Of a stretch of DNA of 64,000 nucleotides, positions 31,922 through 40,622 are shown in pieces. This DNA comes from an uncultured Bacteroidales bacterium (lineage in GTDB: Bacteria > Bacteroidota > Bacteroidia > Bacteroidales > F082), in NCBI GenBank assembly GCA_947304185.1, contig CAMZAM010000002.1, positions 62,001 to 126,000 on the forward strand, read 5' to 3'. A program made the position numbers and the translations under genes. The stretch's first letter is position 1. The number at the start of each line of letters is the position of its first letter. The notes under the pieces were generated by a model, which ran no database searches, was not told the origin of the DNA, and saw nothing but the letters and a program-made list of their open reading frames with translations.

Positions 31922-32036
31922 TTTTCTTTTAACTTTACTCTTTTAACCTTTAACCATATTGACATGCAAATTTAAACAATAATTTTTATATAAACCTTAC
32001 CGTACAAATCAAAAAAAATCTTATTTTTGCATCGCT

Positions 32037-32378
32037 ATGGAAACAAAAAGACAACAGAAAATTGCGAAGCTGATCCAGAAAGAGCTCAGCGAGATATTCC
32101 AGAGGGAGATCCGCACCCAAGGAAACATCATGATTACCGTGACGAAGGTCAACGTGACGAGCGACATGTCGTATGCACGCGTCTATCTCAGCGTGTTCGG
32201 CCCTGACCGTGAAGCCAAAACCGCTGTGGTGAAAGAGGTTAACGCCATGACAAAATCAATCCGCGGCAAGCTCGGCGACCGCATCAAGATGCAGGTAAGG
32301 GTGATTCCAGAGCTGCAGTTTTTCGAGGACGACTCGCTCGATTATATTGAAAACATTGACAATCTGCTCAAGTCTTGA
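32037..32378 (+). CDS. rbfA: Ribosome-binding factor A
   Basis: 113 residues, typical KH-fold RbfA. Conserved pattern: RQQKIAKLIQKELSEIFQRE, VTKVNVTSDMSYARVYLSVF and MQVRVIPELQFFEDDSLDY. It binds the 30S subunit and helps 16S rRNA maturation. A TATTTTTG promoter element lies about 20 bp upstream (about 32021). The last codon overlaps the TTG start of the permease gene (TTGA). Confidence 0.95.
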   Translation: METKRQQKIAKLIQKELSEIFQREIRTQGNIMITVTKVNVTSDMSYARVYLSVFGPDREAKTAVVKEVNAMTKSIRGKLGDRIKMQVRVIPELQFFEDDSLDYIENIDNLLKS

Positions 32379-33592
32379 AGCTGCCGTTATTCATAGCGCA
32401 ACGTTATCTTCTCGCCAAGAAGAGTCACAACCTCATCAACATCGTGACATGGATTTCGATTGTGAGCGTTGGCATTGCCGCCTTCGCCATGATCTTCGTG
32501 CTCTCGATCTTCAACGGCTTCAACGTGGTCATCAGCGACTCGATTCATAAGATGTCGTCCGACCTGCAGATTACTTCAGTCGATGGTAAAACATTGAATA
32601 TCAACGATTTCCCTTTTGACAAAATTAAAAATATAAAAAACGTCGAGCTGGTTTTGCCGACCATCACCGAAGACGCGCTGTTCCGCAATCAGGACAAGCA
32701 GCAGATCGGACAAATCAAAGGCGTTCCGGAGGAGTTTTATCAAGTCGAGCGAATCGACAAATCGATAATAAAATCTGGACGATTCGGCACTAATGCTGAT
32801 GTGGGGATGGCGATTCCTGGCATCGGGATGGCTTATTATCTGGGCATCAACCCCAACAACCCTTTCTCGATGCTTCAGGTGTACGTCCCAAGGCGCGGCA
32901 ACGCCTCGTCATTCAATCTCGAAAACAGCTTCAACACAGGACAACTGTTTGTGCATCAGACGTTTGAGACCAATCAAGACGTCGACGCTACGATGGTTCT
33001 GGCACCTTACGAATGGCTGTCTAAACTCATTGGATATGAAGGACTTGCATCAGCAGTAGAGGTTTTCACCAACCAATCAGCTAATTTGAATAAAATCAAA
33101 AAAGAAATAAAATCCATCGTCGGCCCGGATTTCAACGTCTTCGACCAATACGAGCAACAGTCGACATTATATAAGATGATGAAATCGGAGAAACTCGCTG
33201 TGTATCTGATACTTGTTTTCATCTTGGTGATGGCGACGTTCAACGTCATCGGATCGCTCAGCATGCTCATCATCGAGAAGAAAAAAGATACAGCTACACT
33301 GCGTGCCATGGGAGGCGACAACTCATTGATACGCAGCATCTTCCTCAACGAAGGAACCATCATCTCGGTCGTCGGCGGCATCCTTGGACTGATTCTCGGC
33401 ATCATCGCGGTGCTGCTGCAGCAATATGTCGGCATCATCCGTCTCGGCAACGGCAACGGCAGCTACATCGTGGAGTATTATCCCGTTGCGCTGCAACTGC
33501 AGGATGTGCTAATTGTGCTTGCCACCATCACCATTATCGGTGGAATCGCAGCGTTTACGACAGTGAAAATTTCAATGAAAAAGGCGGGTTAA
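32375..33592 (+). CDS. FtsX-type ABC transporter permease (LolC/E-like)
   Basis: 405 residues, four membrane segments: the first at about 20-45 (NIVTWISIVSVGIAAFAMIF), and three at the C-terminus (about 275-400, with AVYLILVFILVMATFNVIGS). The large periplasmic domain lies between. This is the layout of LolC/E subunits that release lipoproteins from the inner membrane. The gene starts with TTG, overlapping the rbfA stop by 4 bases. Its 3' end overlaps the 3' end of rsmA by 21 bp on the opposite strand. No ATPase gene is adjacent. Confidence 0.88.
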   Translation: MKLPLFIAQRYLLAKKSHNLINIVTWISIVSVGIAAFAMIFVLSIFNGFNVVISDSIHKMSSDLQITSVDGKTLNINDFPFDKIKNIKNVELVLPTITEDALFRNQDKQQIGQIKGVPEEFYQVERIDKSIIKSGRFGTNADVGMAIPGIGMAYYLGINPNNPFSMLQVYVPRRGNASSFNLENSFNTGQLFVHQTFETNQDVDATMVLAPYEWLSKLIGYEGLASAVEVFTNQSANLNKIKKEIKSIVGPDFNVFDQYEQQSTLYKMMKSEKLAVYLILVFILVMATFNVIGSLSMLIIEKKKDTATLRAMGGDNSLIRSIFLNEGTIISVVGGILGLILGIIAVLLQQYVGIIRLGNGNGSYIVEYYPVALQLQDVLIVLATITIIGGIAAFTTVKISMKKAG

Positions 33593-34453
33593 ATCAACAA
33601 ATTCCGCTACAGACAATTGTTCCGGGCGTTTGTTAAAAACCTCATTATTGATGATTTCTGCCGGAATCATCGAGCGTAATGAGTTTCTCAATGTCTTTCT
33701 GCGTTGGTTGAAAGCCTGTTTCACCACGGTGACAAACAGTTTCTCGTCGCAATCTAACTCTTTGACATTGTTACGTTTAAGTCTGATAACTGCCGATTTC
33801 ACCTTCGGTGGTGGGTTGAACACGTTCTCGTTGACCGTAAACAGATATTCGATGTCGTACCAAGCCTGCAGAAGCACACTCAGGATGCCGTAGGTCTTGC
33901 TCCCCGGACCGGCTGCGATACGCTCAGCCACTTCTTTCTGAATCATGCCGACACATTCCGAGACGTTATTGCGGTATTTCAGAATCTGGAAAAAGATTTG
34001 CGAACTGATGTTGTAAGGGAAGTTACCGATGACTCCCACGTCATTACACGTCATTCCGAGCGCAGCCGAGGAATCTCCTTCAATAGCAGGAGATTTCTCC
34101 GCTCCCTGCGGTCGGTCGAAATGACGGTTATGATCTGTTTGTTCCGGTCGAAATGACGTTAGGTCCTGTTTCAAGAAATCACCTAAAGTTAGATGTCCTT
34201 CAAGCTCAGGAAATTTCTTTTTCAGGAACTCTACCGACTCCTTGTCGATTTCCACCACTTGTAGCTTATCTAATTGATCTTCAATAAGATACTGCGTCAA
34301 CACTCCCATACCGGCGCCTACTTCAATCACAGTGTCGTGGTTGTCGGAGAGTGAGTCGACGATTTTTCGGGCGATGTTCAAATCGACCAGGAAATGCTGT
34401 CCGAGGGCTTTTTTCGGCCTCACCAAATCATTGTAGTTTTCCATAATCATCAT
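33572..34453 (-). CDS. rsmA: 16S rRNA dimethyladenosine transferase with an in-frame repeat insertion
   Basis: 293 residues, about 30 longer than usual. N-terminus VRPKKALGQHFLVDLNIARK, AdoMet motif VIEVGAGMGVLTQYL, and the catalytic NFPY in GVIGNFPYNISSQ. Between them, after FLKQDLTSF, lies an insertion of about 35 residues (reading FRPEQTDHNRHFDRPQGAEK and on to AALGMTCND) that is the in-frame translation of a dispersed repeat (34049-34158). RsmA dimethylates A1518 and A1519 of 16S rRNA. The insertion sits in a loop before the catalytic strand, so activity may be kept. The start overlaps the TPR gene stop; codon 4 (ATG) is an alternative. Confidence 0.92.
   Translation of the reverse strand: MMIMENYNDLVRPKKALGQHFLVDLNIARKIVDSLSDNHDTVIEVGAGMGVLTQYLIEDQLDKLQVVEIDKESVEFLKKKFPELEGHLTLGDFLKQDLTSFRPEQTDHNRHFDRPQGAEKSPAIEGDSSAALGMTCNDVGVIGNFPYNISSQIFFQILKYRNNVSECVGMIQKEVAERIAAGPGSKTYGILSVLLQAWYDIEYLFTVNENVFNPPPKVKSAVIRLKRNNVKELDCDEKLFVTVVKQAFNQRRKTLRNSLRSMIPAEIINNEVFNKRPEQLSVAEFVDLTRLFH
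34049..34158. repeat. Dispersed REP-like sequence inside rsmA
   Basis: The core CGTCATTCCGAGCGCAGCCG to GGTCGGTCGAAATGACGG (34049-34126) has inverted ends (GTCATTCCGA and TCGAAATGAC) and internal GGAATCTCC/GGAGATTTC arms, so it folds into a hairpin. A second partial copy of its end, GGTCGAAATGACG, lies at 34146-34158. A related partial copy is at 51863-51903. Confidence 0.75.
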
Positions 34454-36291
34454 TTTATTTCATCACGCAATCGGCGATAGCTCTTGCGGGCCTGCGCCAC
34501 ATAAACGCTGGCGGTGTAATAATCGAAGAGTCGTGAGTAGCACTCCATCGCCTCTTCTTTTCTATTTAACAGAGTTTCAAGCAGTTGTGCATCTTCTGCC
34601 AATGCCTCGTCGGCAATATAGCTGTCGGCATAGCCTTCGTAAACACGTTTATAAAGACTATCTGCGAGCTCATAATTGCCCTCGTTGATTGCTATTTTCG
34701 CTTTCCGATAAAACACATTCGGCAGACTCACCTCGTTAGGGTTATACGCCGCCACCGAGTCGAGGACCACGTTGGCTAGGTCGTACTTACGCTGATAGAT
34801 GTAATAGTCAGCTTTTGCTATACGTTTCAAGGCGATAGTGTCGTATTCGAGGTTATCGCTGATTGTCAGTGAGAGTGTCATCGCATCGTTAGCCACAAGC
34901 TTCGAGGTGGCGGCTTTGAGGACATCCAAAGCGGCGTTAGCCCATTCGAATTCGCCAATGAAATAACGAAGCTGAGCGTTTTTAAACCTCGCCTCATGCG
35001 CTATCGGCTCGTTTTTCATCGATTTCTCGACCTGCGAATAGAGCAAAGTGGCATCCCACACCTCGTCGGTCAACAAATAAATATCAGCCAGTTTCATCTT
35101 CAGCTCTGCATTGGTTTGCGGCAAGAATCCTAATGTCAAAGTTCTGTTTAACAACGTTTTAGCATCGTCATAACGTCCCAACTCAAACGCCAGGATGTCG
35201 GCCTGAACCAGCACCAGAGGCATCATTGCATTTGTGTATCCGATCTTATCAAAAGCGTAGTCGATTGTCTCCGAAAGATCCTCATAAAAACTCTTGTCGC
35301 GGTTACCTTCAGCCTTAGCTTTTTCATAGCTATTCTTGATAAATCCGACGGTCGCCTGCACGTAGAAGACGCCCTCACCCGACTTCTTCAAGATATAGTC
35401 GTAGGCCTCGATGGCGATGTCATATTGTTTGTTATCGCCGGCGATCTGTGCCACATAGAGGATGTCGCTCTCGTAGTTGTTCTTGCCCCTTTTATCAAGA
35501 GCCTTGAGTTGCATCAAGGCGAGGTCGTAGTCTTGCTCCTGCAGCGAATACCACATCAGCAGCGACGAAAACTCCTCATTTTCAGGTTCTTCCTGCGTCT
35601 TACGCAGCAACGCCATGCGCACCACATCTCTGACATTGCCGTTGAGATCGTAAAGCATCATCGTACGCAGACGGTTTTTCACCATCTCGTATTGTTCCGG
35701 TTTCTCCTTTAAATACTGGAGATAGCACTCGGTTGCATTCTCAAAGTCGAGCATCGAATTGTAGGTATAAGCCTTCTCGAGATTGAAACTATAGTTGAGA
35801 TCAGGATTCTTTGCACCGCGGTCGAACAGACTTATCGCCACATCGTTGAAGTTTCTGGTTCTCAACAGGTTAGTGACTTCTATGATAGCATTTCGTGTGT
35901 CGGGGACATCTTTTATCATCTTGTTGAGATATCTCAACGCCTTGGGGTTGTCGCCCTGCTGCTGATAGACGTATGCCAGGTCGACGTGTGATTTCCAGTT
36001 CTTAGGATTCTTCTTCAAAAACGACTTATAAGCCTTCTCAGCAGACTCGAGGTCGCCCGTAAGTATCAGACAGTCAGCGTATTGATTGAAATAGCTGGCT
36101 TGGTCGTAAGTGTCGTAAAGATTTTTATAGATGTCGCGAGCCTTCTCGTAGTCTTTCTTGTAATAGAGTTCACGTGCCAGTTTCTCATCGAGTTGCCGTT
36201 GCGTCATAACCTTTTGAGCATCAATATCTTGTAAAGATGCAAAAAGAAAAAATATAAGGGAAATTATCGTGAAAAAGCGCGACGACCTCAT
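34450..36291 (-). CDS. Exported TPR-repeat protein
   Basis: 613 residues. Signal peptide RFFTIISLIFFLFASLQDIDA. From about residue 30 onward the protein is all-helical with tetratricopeptide repeats, e.g. KLARELYYKKDYEKARDIYK, AYKSFLKKNPKNWKSHVDLA and YADSYIADEALAEDAQLLET. It is likely periplasmic or outer-membrane associated. It lies between the lipoprotein gene (4 bp gap) and rsmA (4-bp overlap) in one minus-strand unit. Role unknown; TPR scaffolds of this type often support envelope complexes. Confidence 0.9.
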   Translation of the reverse strand: MRSSRFFTIISLIFFLFASLQDIDAQKVMTQRQLDEKLARELYYKKDYEKARDIYKNLYDTYDQASYFNQYADCLILTGDLESAEKAYKSFLKKNPKNWKSHVDLAYVYQQQGDNPKALRYLNKMIKDVPDTRNAIIEVTNLLRTRNFNDVAISLFDRGAKNPDLNYSFNLEKAYTYNSMLDFENATECYLQYLKEKPEQYEMVKNRLRTMMLYDLNGNVRDVVRMALLRKTQEEPENEEFSSLLMWYSLQEQDYDLALMQLKALDKRGKNNYESDILYVAQIAGDNKQYDIAIEAYDYILKKSGEGVFYVQATVGFIKNSYEKAKAEGNRDKSFYEDLSETIDYAFDKIGYTNAMMPLVLVQADILAFELGRYDDAKTLLNRTLTLGFLPQTNAELKMKLADIYLLTDEVWDATLLYSQVEKSMKNEPIAHEARFKNAQLRYFIGEFEWANAALDVLKAATSKLVANDAMTLSLTISDNLEYDTIALKRIAKADYYIYQRKYDLANVVLDSVAAYNPNEVSLPNVFYRKAKIAINEGNYELADSLYKRVYEGYADSYIADEALAEDAQLLETLLNRKEEAMECYSRLFDYYTASVYVAQARKSYRRLRDEIK

Positions 36292-36295
36292 GGCA

Positions 36296-36769
36296 TCACT
36301 CCTTTCTCAGTTTTTTCACGACTTTTTTCTGCTCGTCGAATTTCTCTCGAAAATACTTGACTTGAGCCTCCATCATACGGAGCTCGGTTTCTTCGTCTTT
36401 GATGTACTTCGATGTCGTTGTTTCATCATAAATATTATTCTCGACATCTGATTTCAGATCGGAGAGTTGTTTTCTGGAAAACTTAGCGCCTTCAAGCAAA
36501 GCAACATGCTGATCTTCAAACTGTTGCAGATATGCCTGCAGTAGTTCCATCTCCTGACTGATGTCTTTGGTTCTTGCCACGGTGGTGTCGAGTGCCTGAT
36601 ATTCACCGACCAAGAAGTTAAAATCTTGATTATAAATATCTTCCACCTGACGTTCCACTGCATCCACGCGTTTCTGCATGGCGCTGATTTGTCCTGACGG
36701 TGACTTGTCAGTGCAAGCCATCGTCAGAACTAAACCACTGATTATCAATATTTTACTTAATAATTTCAA
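36296..36769 (-). CDS. Coiled-coil lipoprotein
   Basis: 157 residues. Signal peptide with lipobox, LLSKILIISGLVLTMACTDK (Cys19), then a long helical coiled-coil through most of the chain (MQKRVDAVERQVEDIYNQDF, EDQHVALLEGAKFSRKQLSD, EAQVKYFREKFDEQKKVVKK). A periplasmic lipid-anchored coiled coil is expected. It overlaps the serS 3' end by 17 bp and is followed 4 bp later by the TPR gene, so these two probably act together in the envelope. Confidence 0.85.
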   Translation of the reverse strand: MKLLSKILIISGLVLTMACTDKSPSGQISAMQKRVDAVERQVEDIYNQDFNFLVGEYQALDTTVARTKDISQEMELLQAYLQQFEDQHVALLEGAKFSRKQLSDLKSDVENNIYDETTTSKYIKDEETELRMMEAQVKYFREKFDEQKKVVKKLRKE

Positions 36770-38024
36770 AGCCTGTGTATGGTTGAAGTGCCTTAGGGAT
36801 TCTGATACCGTCTTCTGTCTGGTTGTTCTCGAGCAATGCTGCCACGATACGTGGGAGTGCGAGGGCGCTGCCGTTGAGTGTGTGAGCCAGGCGAATGTTA
36901 CCGTCTTTGTCTTTGAATCTCAGCTTCATACGGTTAGCCTGGAATGTCTCGAAGCACGACACGGAGCTCACCTCGAGCCACAGTCCCTGTGCTGCCGACC
37001 ACACTTCGTAATCGTAAGTCATTGCTGATGTCCAGCTCATGTCGCCGCCACAGAGACGGAGCACATGGAATGGCAGTTCGAGCTTACGGAGCAGTCCGGC
37101 CACATGTTCTTTCATAGCCTCGAGGCGTTCGTATGAGTTGTTAGGGTTGGCAATTTCGACGATCTCGACCTTATCGAACTGATGCAGACGGTTGAGTCCG
37201 CGCACGTTCTTACCCCATGAGCCTGCCTCACGACGGAAGCAGTTTGAGTAAGCCACGCGTTTGATCGGGAGCTCGTTCTCCTGTACTATCATGTCGCGGA
37301 AGATGTTGGTCACCGGCACCTCAGCGGTCGGGATCATATACATCTTATCGAGCGGCACAGCGTACATCTGGGCTTCCTTATCCGGCAGCTGGCCTGTAGC
37401 GTAGGCTGACGCCTCGTTGACCACGATAGGTGGCTGCACCTCGTAGTAGCCGTCTTTCACAGCCTCGTCGAGGAAGAAGTTGATGAGTGCGCGCTGTAGA
37501 CGTGCGCCTTGTCCTGTGTAGAATGGGAATCCGGCGCCTGTCACCTTGTTACCGAGTTCGAAGTCGGCGAGTTTATATTTGTTGAGCAGTTCCCAGTGCG
37601 GAAGTGCATTCTTCGGGAGGTTAGGCATTGTACCTTCCTCGCTCACCACGAGGTTGTCGGCAGCTGTCTTGCCACGCGGAACCATTGGGTGCGGAGTATT
37701 AGGAATCTCAACCAACTTATTCTGAATCAACACTTTAAGCTCTTCGAGACGGTCGCCTTTCACCTTAGTGAATTCTTTCAGTTCGGCCACGCGGGCTTTG
37801 AGCGGTGCTGCCTCAGCTGCTTTTCCCTGCTTGCAGAGGTCGCCCACCTGACGTGCTATGCTGTTGGCTTCGGCAAGAGCCTCGTCGTTTTCCTGCTGTG
37901 TCTTACGGCGTTCGTCGTCGAGCGCTAAAATCTCGTCGAGGAGCTCAAATCTCGTGAAGTTCTTGATACTCAGACGGTTGATACACTCCTCTTTATGTTC
38001 TCTAATATAAGGTATCGTTAACAT
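36753..38024 (-). CDS. serS: Seryl-tRNA synthetase
   Basis: 423 residues, usual length. The N-terminal antiparallel coiled-coil that binds tRNA spans about 30-100. Class II motif 2 is CFRREAGSWGKNVRGLNRLH, and motif 3 is in LNGSALALPRIVAALLENNQ. It charges tRNA-Ser with serine. It is the first gene of the operon leading to the lipoprotein, TPR and rsmA genes. Confidence 0.97.
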   Translation of the reverse strand: MLTIPYIREHKEECINRLSIKNFTRFELLDEILALDDERRKTQQENDEALAEANSIARQVGDLCKQGKAAEAAPLKARVAELKEFTKVKGDRLEELKVLIQNKLVEIPNTPHPMVPRGKTAADNLVVSEEGTMPNLPKNALPHWELLNKYKLADFELGNKVTGAGFPFYTGQGARLQRALINFFLDEAVKDGYYEVQPPIVVNEASAYATGQLPDKEAQMYAVPLDKMYMIPTAEVPVTNIFRDMIVQENELPIKRVAYSNCFRREAGSWGKNVRGLNRLHQFDKVEIVEIANPNNSYERLEAMKEHVAGLLRKLELPFHVLRLCGGDMSWTSAMTYDYEVWSAAQGLWLEVSSVSCFETFQANRMKLRFKDKDGNIRLAHTLNGSALALPRIVAALLENNQTEDGIRIPKALQPYTGFEIIK

Positions 38025-38085
38025 ATTAGTAAAAAATTAACCTGCAAAGATAATAATTTTTTAAACATCCACCAAAAATAACATA

Positions 38086-40620
38086 TTATTCGGCATCGTG
38101 AACAAGGCGTACATAGAATCCGTGTTCGCGATAAGTCGCGTATTCAAAACTGCTTATGCTTAAGCTTATGCAGTAGGCCCTATCCGCATCACCAGGCGTG
38201 GCTGTAGACGACCAATAATTCGATCCGGGAGATATATTTATTTTACATGGTACTTTTGGATTCGGATATCTTAACACATAACGTTGGGCATAGTTGACCA
38301 GGAACACCGCACCGTTTGCTTCAAAAACAGTTATCCAGTCGTCGGCCGATATAACATTGTCTTTATATTCCGTCTTGGGTTTATTGACTCCTTTTAACTT
38401 ATACGTTTTTTTATCCCAAGAATCCGGCAACAAAACCATTCCGTCATCACCATTGACTTTGGCTTTGACATATCTCATACCGGATTTCGTCTGACGTTGT
38501 TCCAAGAGATAAAGCCATTCATCCTTCGTCGGCGTTCTCCAACAGTTTGCCATATTACCTCCATTGATAATAGCATTTGCCCCCCAATCGGTAAATTTCG
38601 AATAGTCCTTAGGGTTATCAGAAGTATTCATTGGGTTCCCGCCGGTTCCCCAGCCGAACATATCTCTCACGCCTTCGCTTTTCGCAGAAGAATTGGCATC
38701 ATTATGATATGCTTTATCCCATTGGTGATCCGCAAAACGCCAGGTTTTGGTCGAAGCTTCGTATTGGAGGTTGCCTTTCGAAAAATTAACTTTCTTTGTA
38801 GGACTAACGGAAAACTCCGAATTGATCATTCCGTCGATACCTTTTTCCAACACCTCATTATATTCAAACAAGTCGTTTTTTTCCACGACAAATTGTTTTC
38901 TCACTACTTTATACAACGGTTTTGCTATCATCAGCTCATGGGAACCAGGATATATCTCTTCCACTACACATGGAGTGACTCCACAGACTTTATCGTCAAT
39001 ATAAACAGTAGCTCCCAATGGGTTGGTGGTTACTTTGACCTTGCCGCGCATACGCTTTTCCGAAATATCATAACTATATGTCCCGTCGGCTATCAAATTG
39101 TTGACTTCCTGAACAACACGTACGCTTAATCCGTATTGACGTTTAGTGCTCTGTGTGGCCGACTGCTCCTTGTTGGAAAAAAACAAATTATGGCCTTGGT
39201 ATACATCCTTCTTTTCATTTGTCCATGACGAAGATGTCCAATAACGGCCTTCACAGCAAGAAAAATTATGAGGTTTGCGCAAACCGGCTTCAGGCAAAAA
39301 GACTGCGCCGAAAGTCTCGAAGATATTCTCCCAATCTGATAATGAAATGACATTGGTATTGTAATTGGCAGATCTATCATCTGTTTGTTTCAAAGCGTAT
39401 GTCTCTGCTCTCCAGTTGTCAGGCAACAGTATCAAACCTTTGACGTCATTGACTGTCGCTTTGGCGAATCTTATACCCGACAATGTCTCCCGATTATACA
39501 GCACATCATTCCATGCTACCATTGTAAACCATTGGTTATTTCCCCAATCGTCAAATGATTGATAATCAGCGTCCTTTTCGGAAACCTTTGTTGGGTTATG
39601 ACCTGTTCCCCAGCCGAACAAATCTATCCAGCCGTCATAACTGTCTGAGATATTATTGTTGCCTTCGCCGATAATATCGTATTGATGTTCCGCAAAACGC
39701 CAGGTTCTGGTTGACGGTTGATATTGGATATTTCCTTTGGAAAACACAACTTTTCTAGACCCATTTATTGTATACACAGCGTTTACAGCGCCTTCAGGAC
39801 ATTTAACCAAAAAGACGTCAGATGTCAGTTGTTCGTTTTCTTTGATGATAAATTTTTTGGCTGTCGATATCCATCCTTCCTTAATCACATGCATCATGTG
39901 CTGTCCGGTAATAACATCTATATTGCATGGTGTAACGCCATATCTTTTGTTATCGATATAAACAGTAGCTCCTGTTGGTTGTGATGTGACTTTGACTTTA
40001 CCGCATATTTCCGGCATTTCTATCGCAATGTTATTATCGCCAGAATGAATCTCGATCATCTTCGTGACGGTCTTATAGTTCTCTTTCGACACGGTGACCT
40101 CGTATGTACCTGCGGCTATCATATTGTTGGTGTATGGTGTCAGCGTCTTCAGGACCTTGCCGTTGAGCGATATTGTAGCGCCGTTTTCGGGCAGTGTGGT
40201 CAATGTCAGTGAGCCCCAGCCTGCCATAGCCTCCGCCTTGCGTGTGAGAATCATCTCGTAACCTTTCTTAGGAGCCATCTCAACTGGGATGTCCACGGTG
40301 ACTGAGCCGAAGTCTGGATGTGTAATCTTCAGCTGCGACGCAAGATACGTGATATAGACCCACACCTCACCGTCTTTGTATTCCAACTCAAAAAAGGCAT
40401 TGGCGCCACCGTCGAAATTCAGTCTGCGACGTTCTTTGTCATTGATATTTTCTGTCCTCACCTTGATGACGGCATAGGGCGTGCTGTTGATGTCGTTCTG
40501 TTTATCGGTGATATTGACAAAACCGACCACTTCCGTAAATGATCCGGTTTTCACCTCAAGCTGTGCCATCGCGCTTAGCGAAAGGATAAAAAAAACAAAA
40601 AATATCGCTAATCTCTTCAT
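38086..40620 (-). CDS. Exported PEGA protein with two FISUMP-type modules
   Basis: 844 residues from ATG 40620; the longer frame begins with a TTG. Signal peptide AIFFVFFILSLSAMAQ. Order: family N-terminal module (about 20-135, LEVKTGSFTEVVGFVNI), PEGA-type repeats (about 140-270, with GKVKVTSQPTGATVYIDNKR), FISUMP-type module (about 275-510, GNIQYQPSTRTWRFAEHQYD), another PEGA (about 525-590) and a second FISUMP-type module (about 600-844, VNFSKGNLQYEASTKTWRFA). The start is 3 bp past the FGE-domain gene stop. Binding or structural surface role is assumed; nothing catalytic is visible. Confidence 0.85.
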   Translation of the reverse strand: MKRLAIFFVFFILSLSAMAQLEVKTGSFTEVVGFVNITDKQNDINSTPYAVIKVRTENINDKERRRLNFDGGANAFFELEYKDGEVWVYITYLASQLKITHPDFGSVTVDIPVEMAPKKGYEMILTRKAEAMAGWGSLTLTTLPENGATISLNGKVLKTLTPYTNNMIAAGTYEVTVSKENYKTVTKMIEIHSGDNNIAIEMPEICGKVKVTSQPTGATVYIDNKRYGVTPCNIDVITGQHMMHVIKEGWISTAKKFIIKENEQLTSDVFLVKCPEGAVNAVYTINGSRKVVFSKGNIQYQPSTRTWRFAEHQYDIIGEGNNNISDSYDGWIDLFGWGTGHNPTKVSEKDADYQSFDDWGNNQWFTMVAWNDVLYNRETLSGIRFAKATVNDVKGLILLPDNWRAETYALKQTDDRSANYNTNVISLSDWENIFETFGAVFLPEAGLRKPHNFSCCEGRYWTSSSWTNEKKDVYQGHNLFFSNKEQSATQSTKRQYGLSVRVVQEVNNLIADGTYSYDISEKRMRGKVKVTTNPLGATVYIDDKVCGVTPCVVEEIYPGSHELMIAKPLYKVVRKQFVVEKNDLFEYNEVLEKGIDGMINSEFSVSPTKKVNFSKGNLQYEASTKTWRFADHQWDKAYHNDANSSAKSEGVRDMFGWGTGGNPMNTSDNPKDYSKFTDWGANAIINGGNMANCWRTPTKDEWLYLLEQRQTKSGMRYVKAKVNGDDGMVLLPDSWDKKTYKLKGVNKPKTEYKDNVISADDWITVFEANGAVFLVNYAQRYVLRYPNPKVPCKINISPGSNYWSSTATPGDADRAYCISLSISSFEYATYREHGFYVRLVHDAE

Positions 40621-40622
40621 AA

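Noticed and set aside
38497..39129. Plus-strand frame of 210 codons
   Set aside because: Antisense to the second FISUMP and PEGA parts of the 844-residue protein.
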